Assembly (NCBI RefSeq): GCF_003074135.1
Contig: NZ_PPDK01000001.1
Coordinates: 744,001-808,000, forward strand
Direction: 5' to 3'
Length of the DNA stretch: 64,000 nt
From: Euzebya tangerina
Lineage (GTDB): Bacteria; Actinomycetota; Nitriliruptoria; Euzebyales; Euzebyaceae
Both the position numbers and the translations under genes were made by a program. How positions within the stretch are numbered: position 1 is the stretch's first letter; every line of letters starts with the position of its first letter. Below, piece after piece: positions 24,421 through 33,164 of the stretch. Under the pieces are notes generated by a model, which worked only from the letters and a program-made list of their open reading frames with translations, searched no databases and was not told the origin of the DNA.

Positions 24421-26352
24421 TCAGGAAGGTTGGATCCCGGGCCGGTCGCGCCAACGGTTTCGCATACGGCGGAGGCGTTCGTTGTCGCGGTCGGTGTGGA
24501 CCTTGGAGAACTCCGGCCCGGTGGGGCAGTGGTACTTCCGGGCCGAGGCGGGGTCCTCGACGATGTCTCCGTCGAGTTGCTGCAGTACCAGTTGGGCGAT
24601 GCGTTGCCCGGGTGTCAACGACATCGGGACCTCGCTCAGGTTCACCAGCTCGAGGGTCAGCGATCCTTTGTAGTTGGGTTCAATGAACGTGGCGGTCGCC
24701 GTGACCAGCCCGAGTCTTCCGTAGGAGGATCGGGTGAGGACCTGCGCCGAAAGGTCGCCGGGCATCTTCAGGTACTCGAGGACGTGCGCCAGGACGAGCT
24801 CGTTGGGGTGCAGTACGAACGGCTGTCCCCACCGCTTCTGGGTATACGCCTGGATCGCGCGTGCTTCGGGTACCTTCTCCAAGGGGTTGAAGGCCTCGAT
24901 GCGGTTGGAGCGGAACAGGACGAACTTGTTGCCCAGCCGCAGGTCGACGCTCGCCGCCCCGATGCTCAGGTCCATCAGCGGAGTGATGACGAGACCCCTG
25001 TCAGGTCCTTGCTCGAGGCGCCGCCGAATTCCGGTGGAGCTCAGGGCGGCGCCCGCGATGTCGGTCAGGGGCGGGTCCGGATGCAGTTCCGGTTCCGTGC
25101 GGACGTCCGCCGGGTCGGTCGCTGCTTCCCACTGGCTGAGAAACTCGGTGACGTTGAGGGAGTAATTGACGAGATCGCTGACGGGGTATCGGGTCCCACG
25201 GTGGATGGCGACCCAGCCGCCGTTGAGGATGTCGGCGTCGTCGAGTACCTCCGCCTGCTCGGACCGGGTGGTCGGGAGGCCGTGCTCGACCCTGGCGGCG
25301 ACGCGCGCGACGTTGGCTGCTGCGGCGGCGGGGTCCCACCCCTTCACGTCCCAGTCCTTCACCGCGGCCATGATCTCCGTGGTCTGGCCTGAGACGTCCT
25401 GTGTGAGCAGTCGTGCCCATTCGTCGGGGAGTTCGTCGATCCGGCCCTCGAGGTCACGCCAAGGGGTGATCAATGGCTCCATGACGGCGGGCACGTCGGT
25501 GTCCTCCAGCCAGCTCACCATCGCCTGCAGGCGCAGCCAGGAGGGTGGATGGGTCTGGGTGTGGCCGTGCGCGGAGGCCGCATGCAGGAAGGATCCGAAG
25601 GCAGCGAGCGCCGCCGGCCCGAACCGGTGGATGCTGTAGGCGTCGCAGATCAGCTCCTCGATCCACGCCGTTCGCCATTCACTCAGGGTGCTGACCTTGA
25701 CGTCTCCGTCGACCCCCTCGGGGAGGGCCACCGTGTCGGCCTCCTCCTCGAAGGCCTCGGGGGTCGTGAATCGTTCGAGCGTCGGGCGTTCCCGTGTGGC
25801 GAGGTGGGCGACTTCGTGGCCCAGGAGGACCGGCCGCCAGGTCGAGGAGGCACCGGTGAGCCGGGGGACCTGGAGCAGCGCCATCGACGGTGTGCGCTGT
25901 ACGTCGGCTCCTTCGGCGGTCAGGTTGCTGAAGAGGATGTCCTCTAGTGAGCCGATGACGGTGCCGAAGTGGTCGGGGCGTCCGACCGTGACGACCGCGA
26001 TGCGGGTTCCCGACAGGAGTTCGTCGCAAGCCCGTTCCGCGGCAGCGGTCAGTGCGGGCGGCACCTCGGCCTCGACGGCGCGCAGAACGAAGTCGTCGAC
26101 CTTCTCCACTACGCGGTTGACGTGCTTGAGGAATCGCTCCGTCTGCAGCCGGCGGACGGTTGGCTGGCTCTCCCAGGTCTTGTGGAACGCGTCGCGGACC
26201 GCATCCGGGTAGGTGGCCACGAGCCCGAGCGCTGATCTTAGCCCCGCACGTGACTCATCGAGCCCGCCGAGGATGTCAGTGATGAGCCGCTCGTAGCCGT
26301 CCAGCCGGGACAGCAAGATGCGTCGGAGCTCGTCGGTGAGGGCATCGGCCAC
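24421..26352 (-). CDS. Metalloprotease - dCTP deaminase-like fusion protein
   Basis: 643 residues. The N-terminal 420 residues contain a zinc-protease signature, LLGHEVAHLA (H179-E180-x-x-H183) and, about 50 residues on, EELICDAYSIHRFGP, the usual EExxxDxxxxxxxGP third-ligand region. The C-terminal 210 residues form a dCTP deaminase/dUTPase-like domain: SVDLRLGNKFV, PFVLHPNELVLAHVLEYLKM, LTRSSYGRLGL, TATATFIEPNYKGSLTLEL with the catalytic-position Glu568, and LTPGQRIAQLVL. All visible deaminase key residues are kept. dCTP deaminases deplete dCTP as an antiphage defence. It lies 10 bases after a small partner gene, downstream of a perfect SOS box. Confidence 0.8.
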   Translation of the reverse strand: MADALTDELRRILLSRLDGYERLITDILGGLDESRAGLRSALGLVATYPDAVRDAFHKTWESQPTVRRLQTERFLKHVNRVVEKVDDFVLRAVEAEVPPALTAAAERACDELLSGTRIAVVTVGRPDHFGTVIGSLEDILFSNLTAEGADVQRTPSMALLQVPRLTGASSTWRPVLLGHEVAHLATRERPTLERFTTPEAFEEEADTVALPEGVDGDVKVSTLSEWRTAWIEELICDAYSIHRFGPAALAAFGSFLHAASAHGHTQTHPPSWLRLQAMVSWLEDTDVPAVMEPLITPWRDLEGRIDELPDEWARLLTQDVSGQTTEIMAAVKDWDVKGWDPAAAAANVARVAARVEHGLPTTRSEQAEVLDDADILNGGWVAIHRGTRYPVSDLVNYSLNVTEFLSQWEAATDPADVRTEPELHPDPPLTDIAGAALSSTGIRRRLEQGPDRGLVITPLMDLSIGAASVDLRLGNKFVLFRSNRIEAFNPLEKVPEARAIQAYTQKRWGQPFVLHPNELVLAHVLEYLKMPGDLSAQVLTRSSYGRLGLVTATATFIEPNYKGSLTLELVNLSEVPMSLTPGQRIAQLVLQQLDGDIVEDPASARKYHCPTGPEFSKVHTDRDNERLRRMRNRWRDRPGIQPS

Positions 26353-26362
26353 CGGCGACGAC

Positions 26363-26848
26363 CTACATGTCGGAGGTGATGAGGACCTCGCCGGTGGACC
26401 GCGAGGCCATCGCAGCGCGGGCGAGCGATTCGAAATAGTCCCTCAGCTGGGCTGCGTTGTCCGAACGGCCGTCCATGACCTCTGTCAGCCGGTCCAGCAG
26501 CTGCGCCAGACGGGGGCCGATGGATGCATCCTTAGGGGTTTCGGTCCCCGACGGGGTCGTGCGCAAGGCCGCGATCACGACCCGTGCGTCGCTGACCGGA
26601 CGTCTGGCCCTGCTGTTACTGGACCGCTCGTGTCCCGGGAGGTCCACGCGTGCGGTCGCGGCGACACCGACGATGGCGTCACCGGCAGCCTTGAGGGTGC
26701 GGCGTCCCGCGTCATCGATTCTCTCGCCGGCTTCGAGGGCATGCAGGGTGGCGACCGCATTGATCGCGGTCGCGGCGAGGCCAAGGGTGCGATCCCGGCC
26801 CGTCGCACGCGTGTCGTGGGCCGTCGGCTGGGTGCTGGTGGCGTTCAT
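26363..26848 (-). CDS. Small unknown protein co-transcribed with the protease-deaminase
   Basis: 161 residues from ATG 26848, which has GGAG six bases upstream; an ATG at 26875 would add nine residues without a good site. Predicted mostly helical, with an Ala-rich first half (AINAVATLHALEAGERIDDA) and a C-terminal RLAQLLDRLTEVMDGR. No motif recognised. It precedes the protease-deaminase gene by 10 bases and shares its promoter region, so it may be a partner, inhibitor or sensor. Confidence 0.7.
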   Translation of the reverse strand: MNATSTQPTAHDTRATGRDRTLGLAATAINAVATLHALEAGERIDDAGRRTLKAAGDAIVGVAATARVDLPGHERSSNSRARRPVSDARVVIAALRTTPSGTETPKDASIGPRLAQLLDRLTEVMDGRSDNAAQLRDYFESLARAAMASRSTGEVLITSDM

Positions 26849-26908
26849 GGCATCTCCATTGTCCGTGTCGATCATCCTCGCACGTCGCCGGCATCGGATG
26901 TCGGCCGG

Positions 26909-26927
26909 ATGCGGGGATTCCCCACAT
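26909..26927. promoter_or_regulatory. Second palindrome in the divergent control region
   Basis: ATGCGGGGATTCCCCACAT has GGGGATTCCCC as a core 11-bp inverted repeat extended by ATG/CAT arms. It lies four bases from the SOS box, on the side of the protease-deaminase operon. It may be an operator for the divergently encoded helix-turn-helix-like protein, or an mRNA hairpin. Confidence 0.45.
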
Positions 26928-26931
26928 CGTA

Positions 26932-26947
26932 TCGAACATGTGTTCGA
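26932..26947. promoter_or_regulatory. LexA SOS box
   Basis: TCGAACATGTGTTCGA is a perfect palindrome and an exact match to the actinobacterial LexA consensus TCGAAC-N4-GTTCGA. It lies 83 bases before ATG 26848 of the minus-strand operon and 88 bases before GTG 27036 of the plus-strand gene. On the minus strand a TACGAT -10-like hexamer follows directly, so LexA would block that promoter. Confidence 0.85.
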
Positions 26948-27035
26948 CAGTCTGCCGCGGTAATGGTCACAGGACCAGCATATTCGGGTATTCCTCTCTC
27001 ACCGTGGAGGCTCCACGATGAAGTAGGATCAAGGG

Positions 27036-28007
27036 GTGCAGCCAGAGGATTTCCTGCGGGACCGGAAGGGGTGGGGCGATGAGGAGGCTGTCTGGGAGGC
27101 CGGCCCGGTCCCGGATCTGGCCGCCGCGTGGGGACAGCACCGGGTCGCATCCGCGGTCCAGGCTGCGCTGACGGAGGCGGGGTGGTCACACGAACGCCTG
27201 TCTTCGGCCCAGGGTGCACCTGGACAGGGCGAAGGGGTTAGACGACGGCTTCGGGGTATGACGTGGATGTCCCTCTCGGACCTAATGGCCTGGACGATGC
27301 TGTTCGGCACTCGCATCGTGGAGGGCGTCTTCGAGGCGCCCTACACCCCGCCGGGCCTGCTGGTCGCTCCGAGTTGGCGGGAGGGCACCATGTCCCTTCC
27401 GGAGCTGCAGCAGCGCGGCGTGGACACGATTGACTGGGACGACGCGTGTGGCTGGTTGGCGTCGACGTTGTCGGGGGCGGAGTCCGGACCGAGCCGGCTC
27501 TACGATGCGTCGGCGCTGCGGTTAGTCCTCGGGCTGCGCCTCGTGGAGCGCGGATTCCCCGCCGAGGGCGTCTGGCCGTCGGAGAGGGAGGACGGTGAGG
27601 TGGCGGCGACGCTCATGCTCGGCTCACCGCCGGTGCGACCGGTCACCGTGATCCGGCTCGCGCGGCGTGATGAGGCCGCCGGGTTGGCCCGCGATGCCCG
27701 TGCGGCTGCCAGGGTGTTACTGGGCGGCGTTGCCGACCCGGAGTCCACCGGGGGCCGGACGATCGTGGTGGCCGCGTCGGGCCGGGCTGCGACCTCGACG
27801 GTGGAAGGGATGTTCGACCACGACCCCTGGAACCATGCCGGGGCGAGCAGCACACCGGTCGGGTTGTTCCGCGATCTGATCGAACAGGAGGCTGACGCCA
27901 CGATCATGCGGTCGGCGACGGTCGAGGTCGATATCGTGTCGGCCGCCCTCGAAGAACGGCACGGCGTCGTCGTGCTGGAGGTCACCAAGAGGCAGTTCGT
28001 CGACTGA
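27036..28007 (+). CDS. Putative XRE-like regulator or sensor, divergent from the protease-deaminase operon
   Basis: 323 residues from GTG 27036; a TAGGAT -10-like hexamer ends six bases upstream (27024-27029), suggesting a leaderless transcript. Residues about 35-90 (RVASAVQAALTEAGWSHERL and WMSLSDLMAWTMLFGTRI) resemble a degenerate Cro/C1 helix-turn-helix. Residues 95-320 are of unknown alpha/beta type, with VIRLARRDEAAGLARDARAA and VEVDIVSAALEERHGVVVLE. Sharing the control region with an SOS box suggests it controls or monitors the neighbouring operon. Function not known. Confidence 0.55.
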   Translation: MQPEDFLRDRKGWGDEEAVWEAGPVPDLAAAWGQHRVASAVQAALTEAGWSHERLSSAQGAPGQGEGVRRRLRGMTWMSLSDLMAWTMLFGTRIVEGVFEAPYTPPGLLVAPSWREGTMSLPELQQRGVDTIDWDDACGWLASTLSGAESGPSRLYDASALRLVLGLRLVERGFPAEGVWPSEREDGEVAATLMLGSPPVRPVTVIRLARRDEAAGLARDARAAARVLLGGVADPESTGGRTIVVAASGRAATSTVEGMFDHDPWNHAGASSTPVGLFRDLIEQEADATIMRSATVEVDIVSAALEERHGVVVLEVTKRQFVD

Positions 28008-28034
28008 CGGCCCGATCGCGTACAGATCGCGGGT

Positions 28035-28664
28035 TCAGGGGCAGGTGAGAACCGGTTCCATCTTGATGATGTCGGGAAACCCGATCACGTGAACAGTGTC
28101 GCCGCCCACGGCGATGGAGCCGGCCTCGGCGCGCTGGAGGGGCCCGCAGTGGTGGTCCCTGTCTGTCGTCACCAGCACCAGTCTCTCCTCCGGGGGCCCT
28201 GGCCACGGATCGGTCCAGCCGATGAGGACGGCAGCGCCCAGAAGCACGACCCCGGTGACGACGAGGCCACGGCCGAGTCGGATCTGATCCCGGGCGGTGT
28301 CGCCCGCCTTCCTTCGCGCGGCGGCCAGTGCGATGAGGCTCGAGGGGCGCGGCGTGGACTTAAGCGAGCCATGTGCCGCGGACATGGCCGCGAGCAACCC
28401 GCCGGTCGCCGTGGCGGCCGAGAGCACGAGGAGCACACCGGCGACACTGCGTGTTGTGCCACTCAGCCTCTCCGCGCCCAAGGGGCCGCCGACCAACCCG
28501 ATCGCGGTCGCTAGGCCGACGATGAGACGGGCTCCTTCAACCCATCCCTTCGCGATCGTGCGGAGCGTCGCCAGGTAGGCGGCGTCGTGTTGGTGCAGAC
28601 GCGCCGCCAGCGCGATCTGCTCCGCGGTTGCCTGCCCGTGGAACTCAACCGCCAACGGCACCAC
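28035..28664 (-). CDS. Membrane protein paired with a zinc-ribbon protein
   Basis: 209 residues if translation starts at GTG 28664, inside the end of the preceding gene. It has a short helical N-terminus (EQIALAARLHQHDAAYLATL), then at least three hydrophobic segments (ARLIVGLATAIGLVGGPLG, VAGVLLVLSAATATGGLLA and LVVTGVVLLGAAVLIGW), and an external-looking tail. The fit with the upstream gene, which lacks a proper end, suggests one original zinc-ribbon/membrane protein broken by an indel near 28660. Role unknown; such fusions occur in conflict islands. Confidence 0.6.
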   Translation of the reverse strand: MVPLAVEFHGQATAEQIALAARLHQHDAAYLATLRTIAKGWVEGARLIVGLATAIGLVGGPLGAERLSGTTRSVAGVLLVLSAATATGGLLAAMSAAHGSLKSTPRPSSLIALAAARRKAGDTARDQIRLGRGLVVTGVVLLGAAVLIGWTDPWPGPPEERLVLVTTDRDHHCGPLQRAEAGSIAVGGDTVHVIGFPDIIKMEPVLTCP

Positions 28665-29010
28665 CGTCCCGCATGATCGCTGCGGCCCCACAGCCACCTT
28701 TGGTGCCGGAAGGGCGTCCAGGGTGCTCGACCCTGCACAGGCATGCGACGGTGAACCGCATCGGTCCCCGCCACTTGTCACGCGGCCGGGAGTTGTCAGC
28801 AGTGGCCCCGGCGGCGACCGCTTCGATGGTGATGTCGTCGTTGCGGATCTCCTGCTCGAAGACGTCATCGCACCGCGGGCAGGTGCCGGCGACCACCACG
28901 ACGCGGTTCTCGCGATCCACCTGAACCGATCCCACAAGCGCCCTCGCCCACTCTTCGCTGTCGTTCATGTTGGCGAAGGTCTGGTACTGGACGGGGTCGT
29001 TCGCGGGCAA
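28645..29010 (-). CDS. Zinc-ribbon protein with CxC-HPGRP-GCGA motif
   Basis: 121 residues from ATG 29010. An N-terminal ribbon CPRCDDVF is followed by ACLCRVEHPGRPSGTKGGCG, a Cys/His motif that I associate with effector-associated conflict proteins and that normally continues into membrane segments. Here the frame ends 12 residues later, while the neighbouring frame supplies those segments, overlapping by 20 bases. Either two overlapping genes or a single frameshifted gene. Metal binding is inferred from the cysteines only. Confidence 0.6.
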   Translation of the reverse strand: MPANDPVQYQTFANMNDSEEWARALVGSVQVDRENRVVVVAGTCPRCDDVFEQEIRNDDITIEAVAAGATADNSRPRDKWRGPMRFTVACLCRVEHPGRPSGTKGGCGAAAIMRDGGAVGG

Positions 29011-29384
29011 GCGGGTACTCCTTTGCGGGGGCTGTCGGGAGACGGACCGATGACGGCATCAAGGCGGTCAACGTAGTCGACCTGTCGGCCCTCGAGCCGC
29101 AACCGGTGCATCTACGGCGGGTCCACTAGGGTCCACCACAGGACCGGTGATGTGCGCGCCGTCACCTCAACCGAGCGCTCAGGTCTTACACCGCCGACGG
29201 GGACTCATGCCTACGAGGGCTGACGTCCCATGCACGGTGCGTTGTGGCGTCCAGGGGGTCGTGGCGTATTTGCAGTGATACTGAACACGACCGCGTTGTG
29301 CATGAGCCTGCCCAAGATCGCTAACGTGAGCTTTCCTGAAGGGGCCTTCCTCAGAACCGTCGATCAGCCCAAGGAGGACTCCGG
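29011..29384. other. Intergenic stretch
   Basis: About 370 bases between a minus-strand and a plus-strand gene. I see no coding frame, only a short direct repeat GGGTCCAC-TA-GGGTCCAC near 29118-29135. Promoters for both genes would be expected here. Confidence 0.4.
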
Positions 29385-30077
29385 TTGCCGACGATGCTCC
29401 AACCGGCATGCGGCTCCGAGGATCCTGGTCGGGACGGTGTGGAGTTCGGAACTTATCTCGATCGCGAACTCCCCTCGACGCAACAGATCTCGCACCAGCT
29501 GGTCGTCACCGCTGACAGCGACCACGCCGATCATGAGAAGTACGGGAAGGCACCGGAGACCCGGCGGGAGCTTGAGGACAGAATGGCTGCACTCGTTGGT
29601 GCCAAGCCCGGCCAGGTGCTTCTGCATCTTCCGCAAGCGAAGATGATGACGAAGGAGGCAGACGTTCGGGTTCGGGTCAACGACCATACTGTCCTCCAGC
29701 TCCGCGAGTGGGATGACATTCACACTGGCCGTATCAAGGCGCTCAACGAGGCGCATCAGTCGTTGTGGCGCCTTGCCGTCTACGTTCATCCTGATGTCCA
29801 CGCGGACAAGGAGATGGTGGCCCGCGTCAACGCGTACGCCGCCGACGAGTTCAAGGTGAAGACGCGCGTCAACGCTCGGGTTGGCAGCGAGTTCACCGCC
29901 GTCGTCTTCGACCAGTTCGCACACACTAAGAGCTGGCAGTCGACCGACCGCCCCGCCACGGTAGTCGCCGCACACGACGAAGCTGCAACGCTGCAGCAGA
30001 CTCTGCAGACAATGGACGACAAGATCCACGCTGCTCGAGAGGGCACAGACGAAAATGGCGAGAGCTCAGAAGACTGA
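29385..30077 (+). CDS. Uncharacterised protein at the edge of the conjugative element
   Basis: Up to 230 residues; start uncertain (TTG 29385 or the in-frame ATG 29394). The middle contains LLHLPQAKMMTKEADVRVRV, EWDDIHTGRIKALNEAHQSL and WRLAVYVHPDVHADKEMVAR, which recalls the C-terminal region of HD-type phosphohydrolase-like proteins; the N-terminal HD part is absent, so it may be a truncated remnant. The C-terminus is acidic (DENGESSED). I do not recognise it with confidence. Confidence 0.45.
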   Translation: MPTMLQPACGSEDPGRDGVEFGTYLDRELPSTQQISHQLVVTADSDHADHEKYGKAPETRRELEDRMAALVGAKPGQVLLHLPQAKMMTKEADVRVRVNDHTVLQLREWDDIHTGRIKALNEAHQSLWRLAVYVHPDVHADKEMVARVNAYAADEFKVKTRVNARVGSEFTAVVFDQFAHTKSWQSTDRPATVVAAHDEAATLQQTLQTMDDKIHAAREGTDENGESSED

Positions 30078-30099
30078 GTTCTATTGGTGCCCACCGCTG

Positions 30100-32868
30100 C
30101 TAGCAGACGCGCCCGACACTCCTGGAGGCGGCTCGGCGGGTTGACAGCTCTGCTTGGAGTTGCGCGTGGTGGGTCCATCGGTGCTGTTCGGCTTGTGCCT
30201 GGTGGTGGGCGGTCTGTTGCGCACCGGAGTTGGACAGGATCCCGGACAGCTGATCGTTGGACGCCGGGGGTGTGGTCGGGTAGTGGTGTTGTTCGTGGTC
30301 GGGGTCGGTTGGGTTCGTGAGGTGGATGGTGTTGGTGTCTCTGCCGCGCGTGGTGCCGACGTACAGGCTTTCGCGGGTCATGCTAGGGGTGGCGAGGAGG
30401 TGGGCGGTGTCGTGGGTGGCGCCTTGGGCGCGGTGGACGGTGACGGCGTAGCCAAGCTGCACATGTGCGGTGGCGTACTCGGCGGGCAGAGTGAGGGTGT
30501 TGCCGCGGGGGCTTGTGCAGGTGATGGTGCCGTCGGGGTGGATGGCGGTGAGTTGCCAGTGGTCGCCGTTGCGGACCCACTGTCCGGTGCTGGTGGTGAG
30601 CCGGCGGTTGTTGCGTCGGGTGATGATGGCGTCGCCGACCATCGCCAGGGTGCCGTCGGCCAGACGCACCGCCGTCGAGGTGTCGACCAGACCGGTGGCG
30701 ATGCGGAGGGTTTGGGCGTGGCTGTTGAGTTGGGTGACGGTGTCGTGAGTGGCAGCGATCATCAAGCTGGACCGGCCCTGGTCGAGGTCGGCCTGCCACG
30801 CATCAACTAGGGTCGCGACAGCCTGGTCGGGGTCGGGGGTGTGGCGGATGCGGTCGTGCTGCTGGTAGGTGCGGATGGCGGCGGGGTTGCCGTCACGAAG
30901 TTGGAGCGAGGCCTGCTTCTCCCAGTCGTTGGTGAACCGGTGGATGCCGGTCAGCTCTGGCACGTCCTCACGCTCGTGCACGAGCAGGCTGAACGCGCCG
31001 CCGGCCTGGACCGAGCCGAGCTGGGCCCAGTCACCCAACAGCAACACCTTCGCGCCCTGCTGACGGGCATGGGCGACTATCCGGTCGAGGGCGTGGGTGC
31101 CCGCCAGGGACGCCTCATCAAGGATGACCAGCTGCCCCGGATGCAACCCGGTTCGGCCGGTCTGGTGGGTGTGGAGCCACTTGGCGGTGTTCTCCGTCCC
31201 GACGCCCAGGTCCTCGGCGAGGACGGCGGCGGCCGCCGCAGACGGTGCCAGGCCGATCACCGATCCGGTGCCGTAGGTGCTCTCCCAGGCGGCCCGCATC
31301 GCCCGCATGGTGGTGGTTTTGCCGGCACCGGCCGGGCCGACCAGGAGATCCAACCGACGACCAGAGGTGCCGATCGCGATCAGCGCCGCCGACTGGTCGT
31401 GCGACAGCGGCCGGTCAGGATCGGCCGTGGCGGCCTGCGCGAGATGCCGGACGGGCACGGTCGGCCCGCCGGTCTCCTGTGCGGTGGCCAGCAGTCGGGC
31501 TTCGGCGTCCAGCAGGGTCTGGGCGGTGAACACCGCACTGTGGGCGGGTCGGAACACACTGGTGCCATCGGGTCGTTGCAGCTCCGGGCCGACCGGCGTC
31601 AACTCGGGTGGGGTCAGCCGCACCGACAGGCCCTCCGCCGCCGCAACGATCTGGTGGATAGCTTCCTCTCGTGCTGTCGGGTTGGGGATGCGGATGCTGA
31701 TGGTGTGGCGGGATGCTTCGGCGTGCAGGTTCCAGTACCGCCATGTCGACCGACGCTCGCCCACCACCCCCACCACCCGCAACGCGATCCGGCTGACCTG
31801 CTCCTCAGAAAGCACCGTGAGGTTGTCGATGTCCCGGCCGACGACCTGACCCAGCAACCCCGCTGGGTCCTGGTCGAGCACGTTCTGGGCTTGCCGTTGC
31901 CACTCATCAGTCAGCTCAGTGAGGGATCGGACGGTCTTGTCGGGTCGGGTAGCGATGGTGGCCTGCTGCCGCAACCGGATGATCGTCTCCGCCGACGGGC
32001 CGTGCCCATGCTCGGCCCGGTACTGGCCGATCAGGTCGTCCTTGACCGCGGCGATGTCGGCTGATCGGGAGGAGAACAGCTCAAGCAGCTCCTCTGGGAT
32101 GCCGGTGATCTCCCAGCCGGCGTTGCGGTCGGCCCCACGATCCCGGGGTGCCCAGGTCACGCCGAGGGTGTGGGTGAGCCGGTCGGCCAGCAGGGCGTTG
32201 TAGTGCTCTGACAGCGCTACGACCGCGGCGTGTAGCGGTCGGCCGTCAAGGCTGCGCCAGCGGCCATCGAACACCGCCCGGGCTTTGTTGGCGATCACCA
32301 CATGGGTGTGCAGCTGCGGATCGCCGGCGCGGGAGTCCCAGTGATCAAACCCGGTCGCGATGATCCCGTGGACGGGGGCCTGGGCGACCGGCCCATCCGG
32401 CCCGGTCGCACCCGCCCTGGTGGCGGCAACCTCCCGTTCGACCAGCCCGATCACATCACCGATCGCGCCGTGATGCGCCGCCACCACTGCCGCACGAACC
32501 TCGGGTGTTGCGAGTGCCCAGAGGACCGACACCGACTTGGGCACACTGAATGTGTAGTCAAACCCCGCCACTGCGCGACGCCCCGACTCCGGCTTGTACA
32601 CCGGGAAGCCCCGCCCCAACGGCTGGCCGGTGATCGGGTCGCGGCCCTCCCCGAGCAGCCGCCGCAGCTGGTCTTCGGTGACGACATCGCCGGGGGCGAT
32701 CCAGCCGTCCCCGAGGCTAGCGACGCCTGTGCCGAGCCACCGGCCGGGCGGGGTCCCGTCGGCGGTGTAGTAGCCCACCAGCGGATCTGACAGTGATCGG
32801 TCACCATCACCGACGGCGACCGAGGCGAGCAGGTAGCGGTAGCCGGCGCCGGCCGACATCACCCGCAT
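30100..32868 (-). CDS. MobF-type conjugative relaxase-helicase (TrwC/TraI-like)
   Basis: About 922 residues if ATG 32868 is used; a GTG at 32892 is equally possible. The TrwC relaxase domain (first 300 residues) has a tyrosine pair near the start (AGYRYLL), FSVPKSVSVLWAL, and the metal triad H-x10-H-x-H in FDHWDSRAGDPQLHTHVV. A RecD-like SF1 helicase follows, with Walker A LLVGPAGAGKTTTMRAM, VILDEASLAG, LLGDWAQLGSV and the C-terminal motif VTVHRAQGATHDTAHL. It nicks oriT and unwinds the transferred strand during conjugation. The presumed oriT is the region just beyond its start. Confidence 0.92.
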   Translation of the reverse strand: MRVMSAGAGYRYLLASVAVGDGDRSLSDPLVGYYTADGTPPGRWLGTGVASLGDGWIAPGDVVTEDQLRRLLGEGRDPITGQPLGRGFPVYKPESGRRAVAGFDYTFSVPKSVSVLWALATPEVRAAVVAAHHGAIGDVIGLVEREVAATRAGATGPDGPVAQAPVHGIIATGFDHWDSRAGDPQLHTHVVIANKARAVFDGRWRSLDGRPLHAAVVALSEHYNALLADRLTHTLGVTWAPRDRGADRNAGWEITGIPEELLELFSSRSADIAAVKDDLIGQYRAEHGHGPSAETIIRLRQQATIATRPDKTVRSLTELTDEWQRQAQNVLDQDPAGLLGQVVGRDIDNLTVLSEEQVSRIALRVVGVVGERRSTWRYWNLHAEASRHTISIRIPNPTAREEAIHQIVAAAEGLSVRLTPPELTPVGPELQRPDGTSVFRPAHSAVFTAQTLLDAEARLLATAQETGGPTVPVRHLAQAATADPDRPLSHDQSAALIAIGTSGRRLDLLVGPAGAGKTTTMRAMRAAWESTYGTGSVIGLAPSAAAAAVLAEDLGVGTENTAKWLHTHQTGRTGLHPGQLVILDEASLAGTHALDRIVAHARQQGAKVLLLGDWAQLGSVQAGGAFSLLVHEREDVPELTGIHRFTNDWEKQASLQLRDGNPAAIRTYQQHDRIRHTPDPDQAVATLVDAWQADLDQGRSSLMIAATHDTVTQLNSHAQTLRIATGLVDTSTAVRLADGTLAMVGDAIITRRNNRRLTTSTGQWVRNGDHWQLTAIHPDGTITCTSPRGNTLTLPAEYATAHVQLGYAVTVHRAQGATHDTAHLLATPSMTRESLYVGTTRGRDTNTIHLTNPTDPDHEQHHYPTTPPASNDQLSGILSNSGAQQTAHHQAQAEQHRWTHHAQLQAELSTRRAASRSVGRVC

Positions 32869-32938
32869 CGACACCGTCACTAGCCACACCACCCGTCACA
32901 GAGGTCCACATTCGACAGGTGCGCTCGCGGTCCCCAGA

Positions 32939-32957
32939 CCGGCCGTCACACGGCCGG
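32939..32957. other. oriT candidate hairpin
   Basis: CCGGCCGT-CAC-ACGGCCGG, an 8-bp perfect inverted repeat with a 3-base loop, in the 300-bp stretch between the relaxase start and the Prim-Pol gene. MobF oriT sites are usually next to the relaxase gene and carry such a hairpin near nic. The nick site itself cannot be identified. A transcription terminator is unlikely because both flanking genes start here. Confidence 0.4.
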
Positions 32958-33164
32958 CATCTGCAAGACGTGTGAACGAATGGGGGTTGGCAGTTGGATG
33001 ATGGGGTGGAACGGGGCTGCTGGTTCGGGGATGGGCGGGGTCGGTGGGGCGACGGGTGTACCTGGCTGATGGGTTCGGCTCGCGATGGAGTCGGTTGGCG
33101 GAGAGGTCTGGGTGCTGGTGTGACGACGATGATGGTGGCGGATCTTTTAGGCGAGGTTGTGAGG

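Noticed and set aside
23525-24454. 309-codon minus-strand frame
   Set aside because: Composition is random (Pro/Arg/Ala-rich); only a 45-residue MMPL-like piece has meaning, so it is noted as a relic.
24301-25392. 363-codon plus-strand frame within the protease-deaminase gene
   Set aside because: Antisense shadow; the minus strand carries the recognisable HExxH and deaminase motifs.
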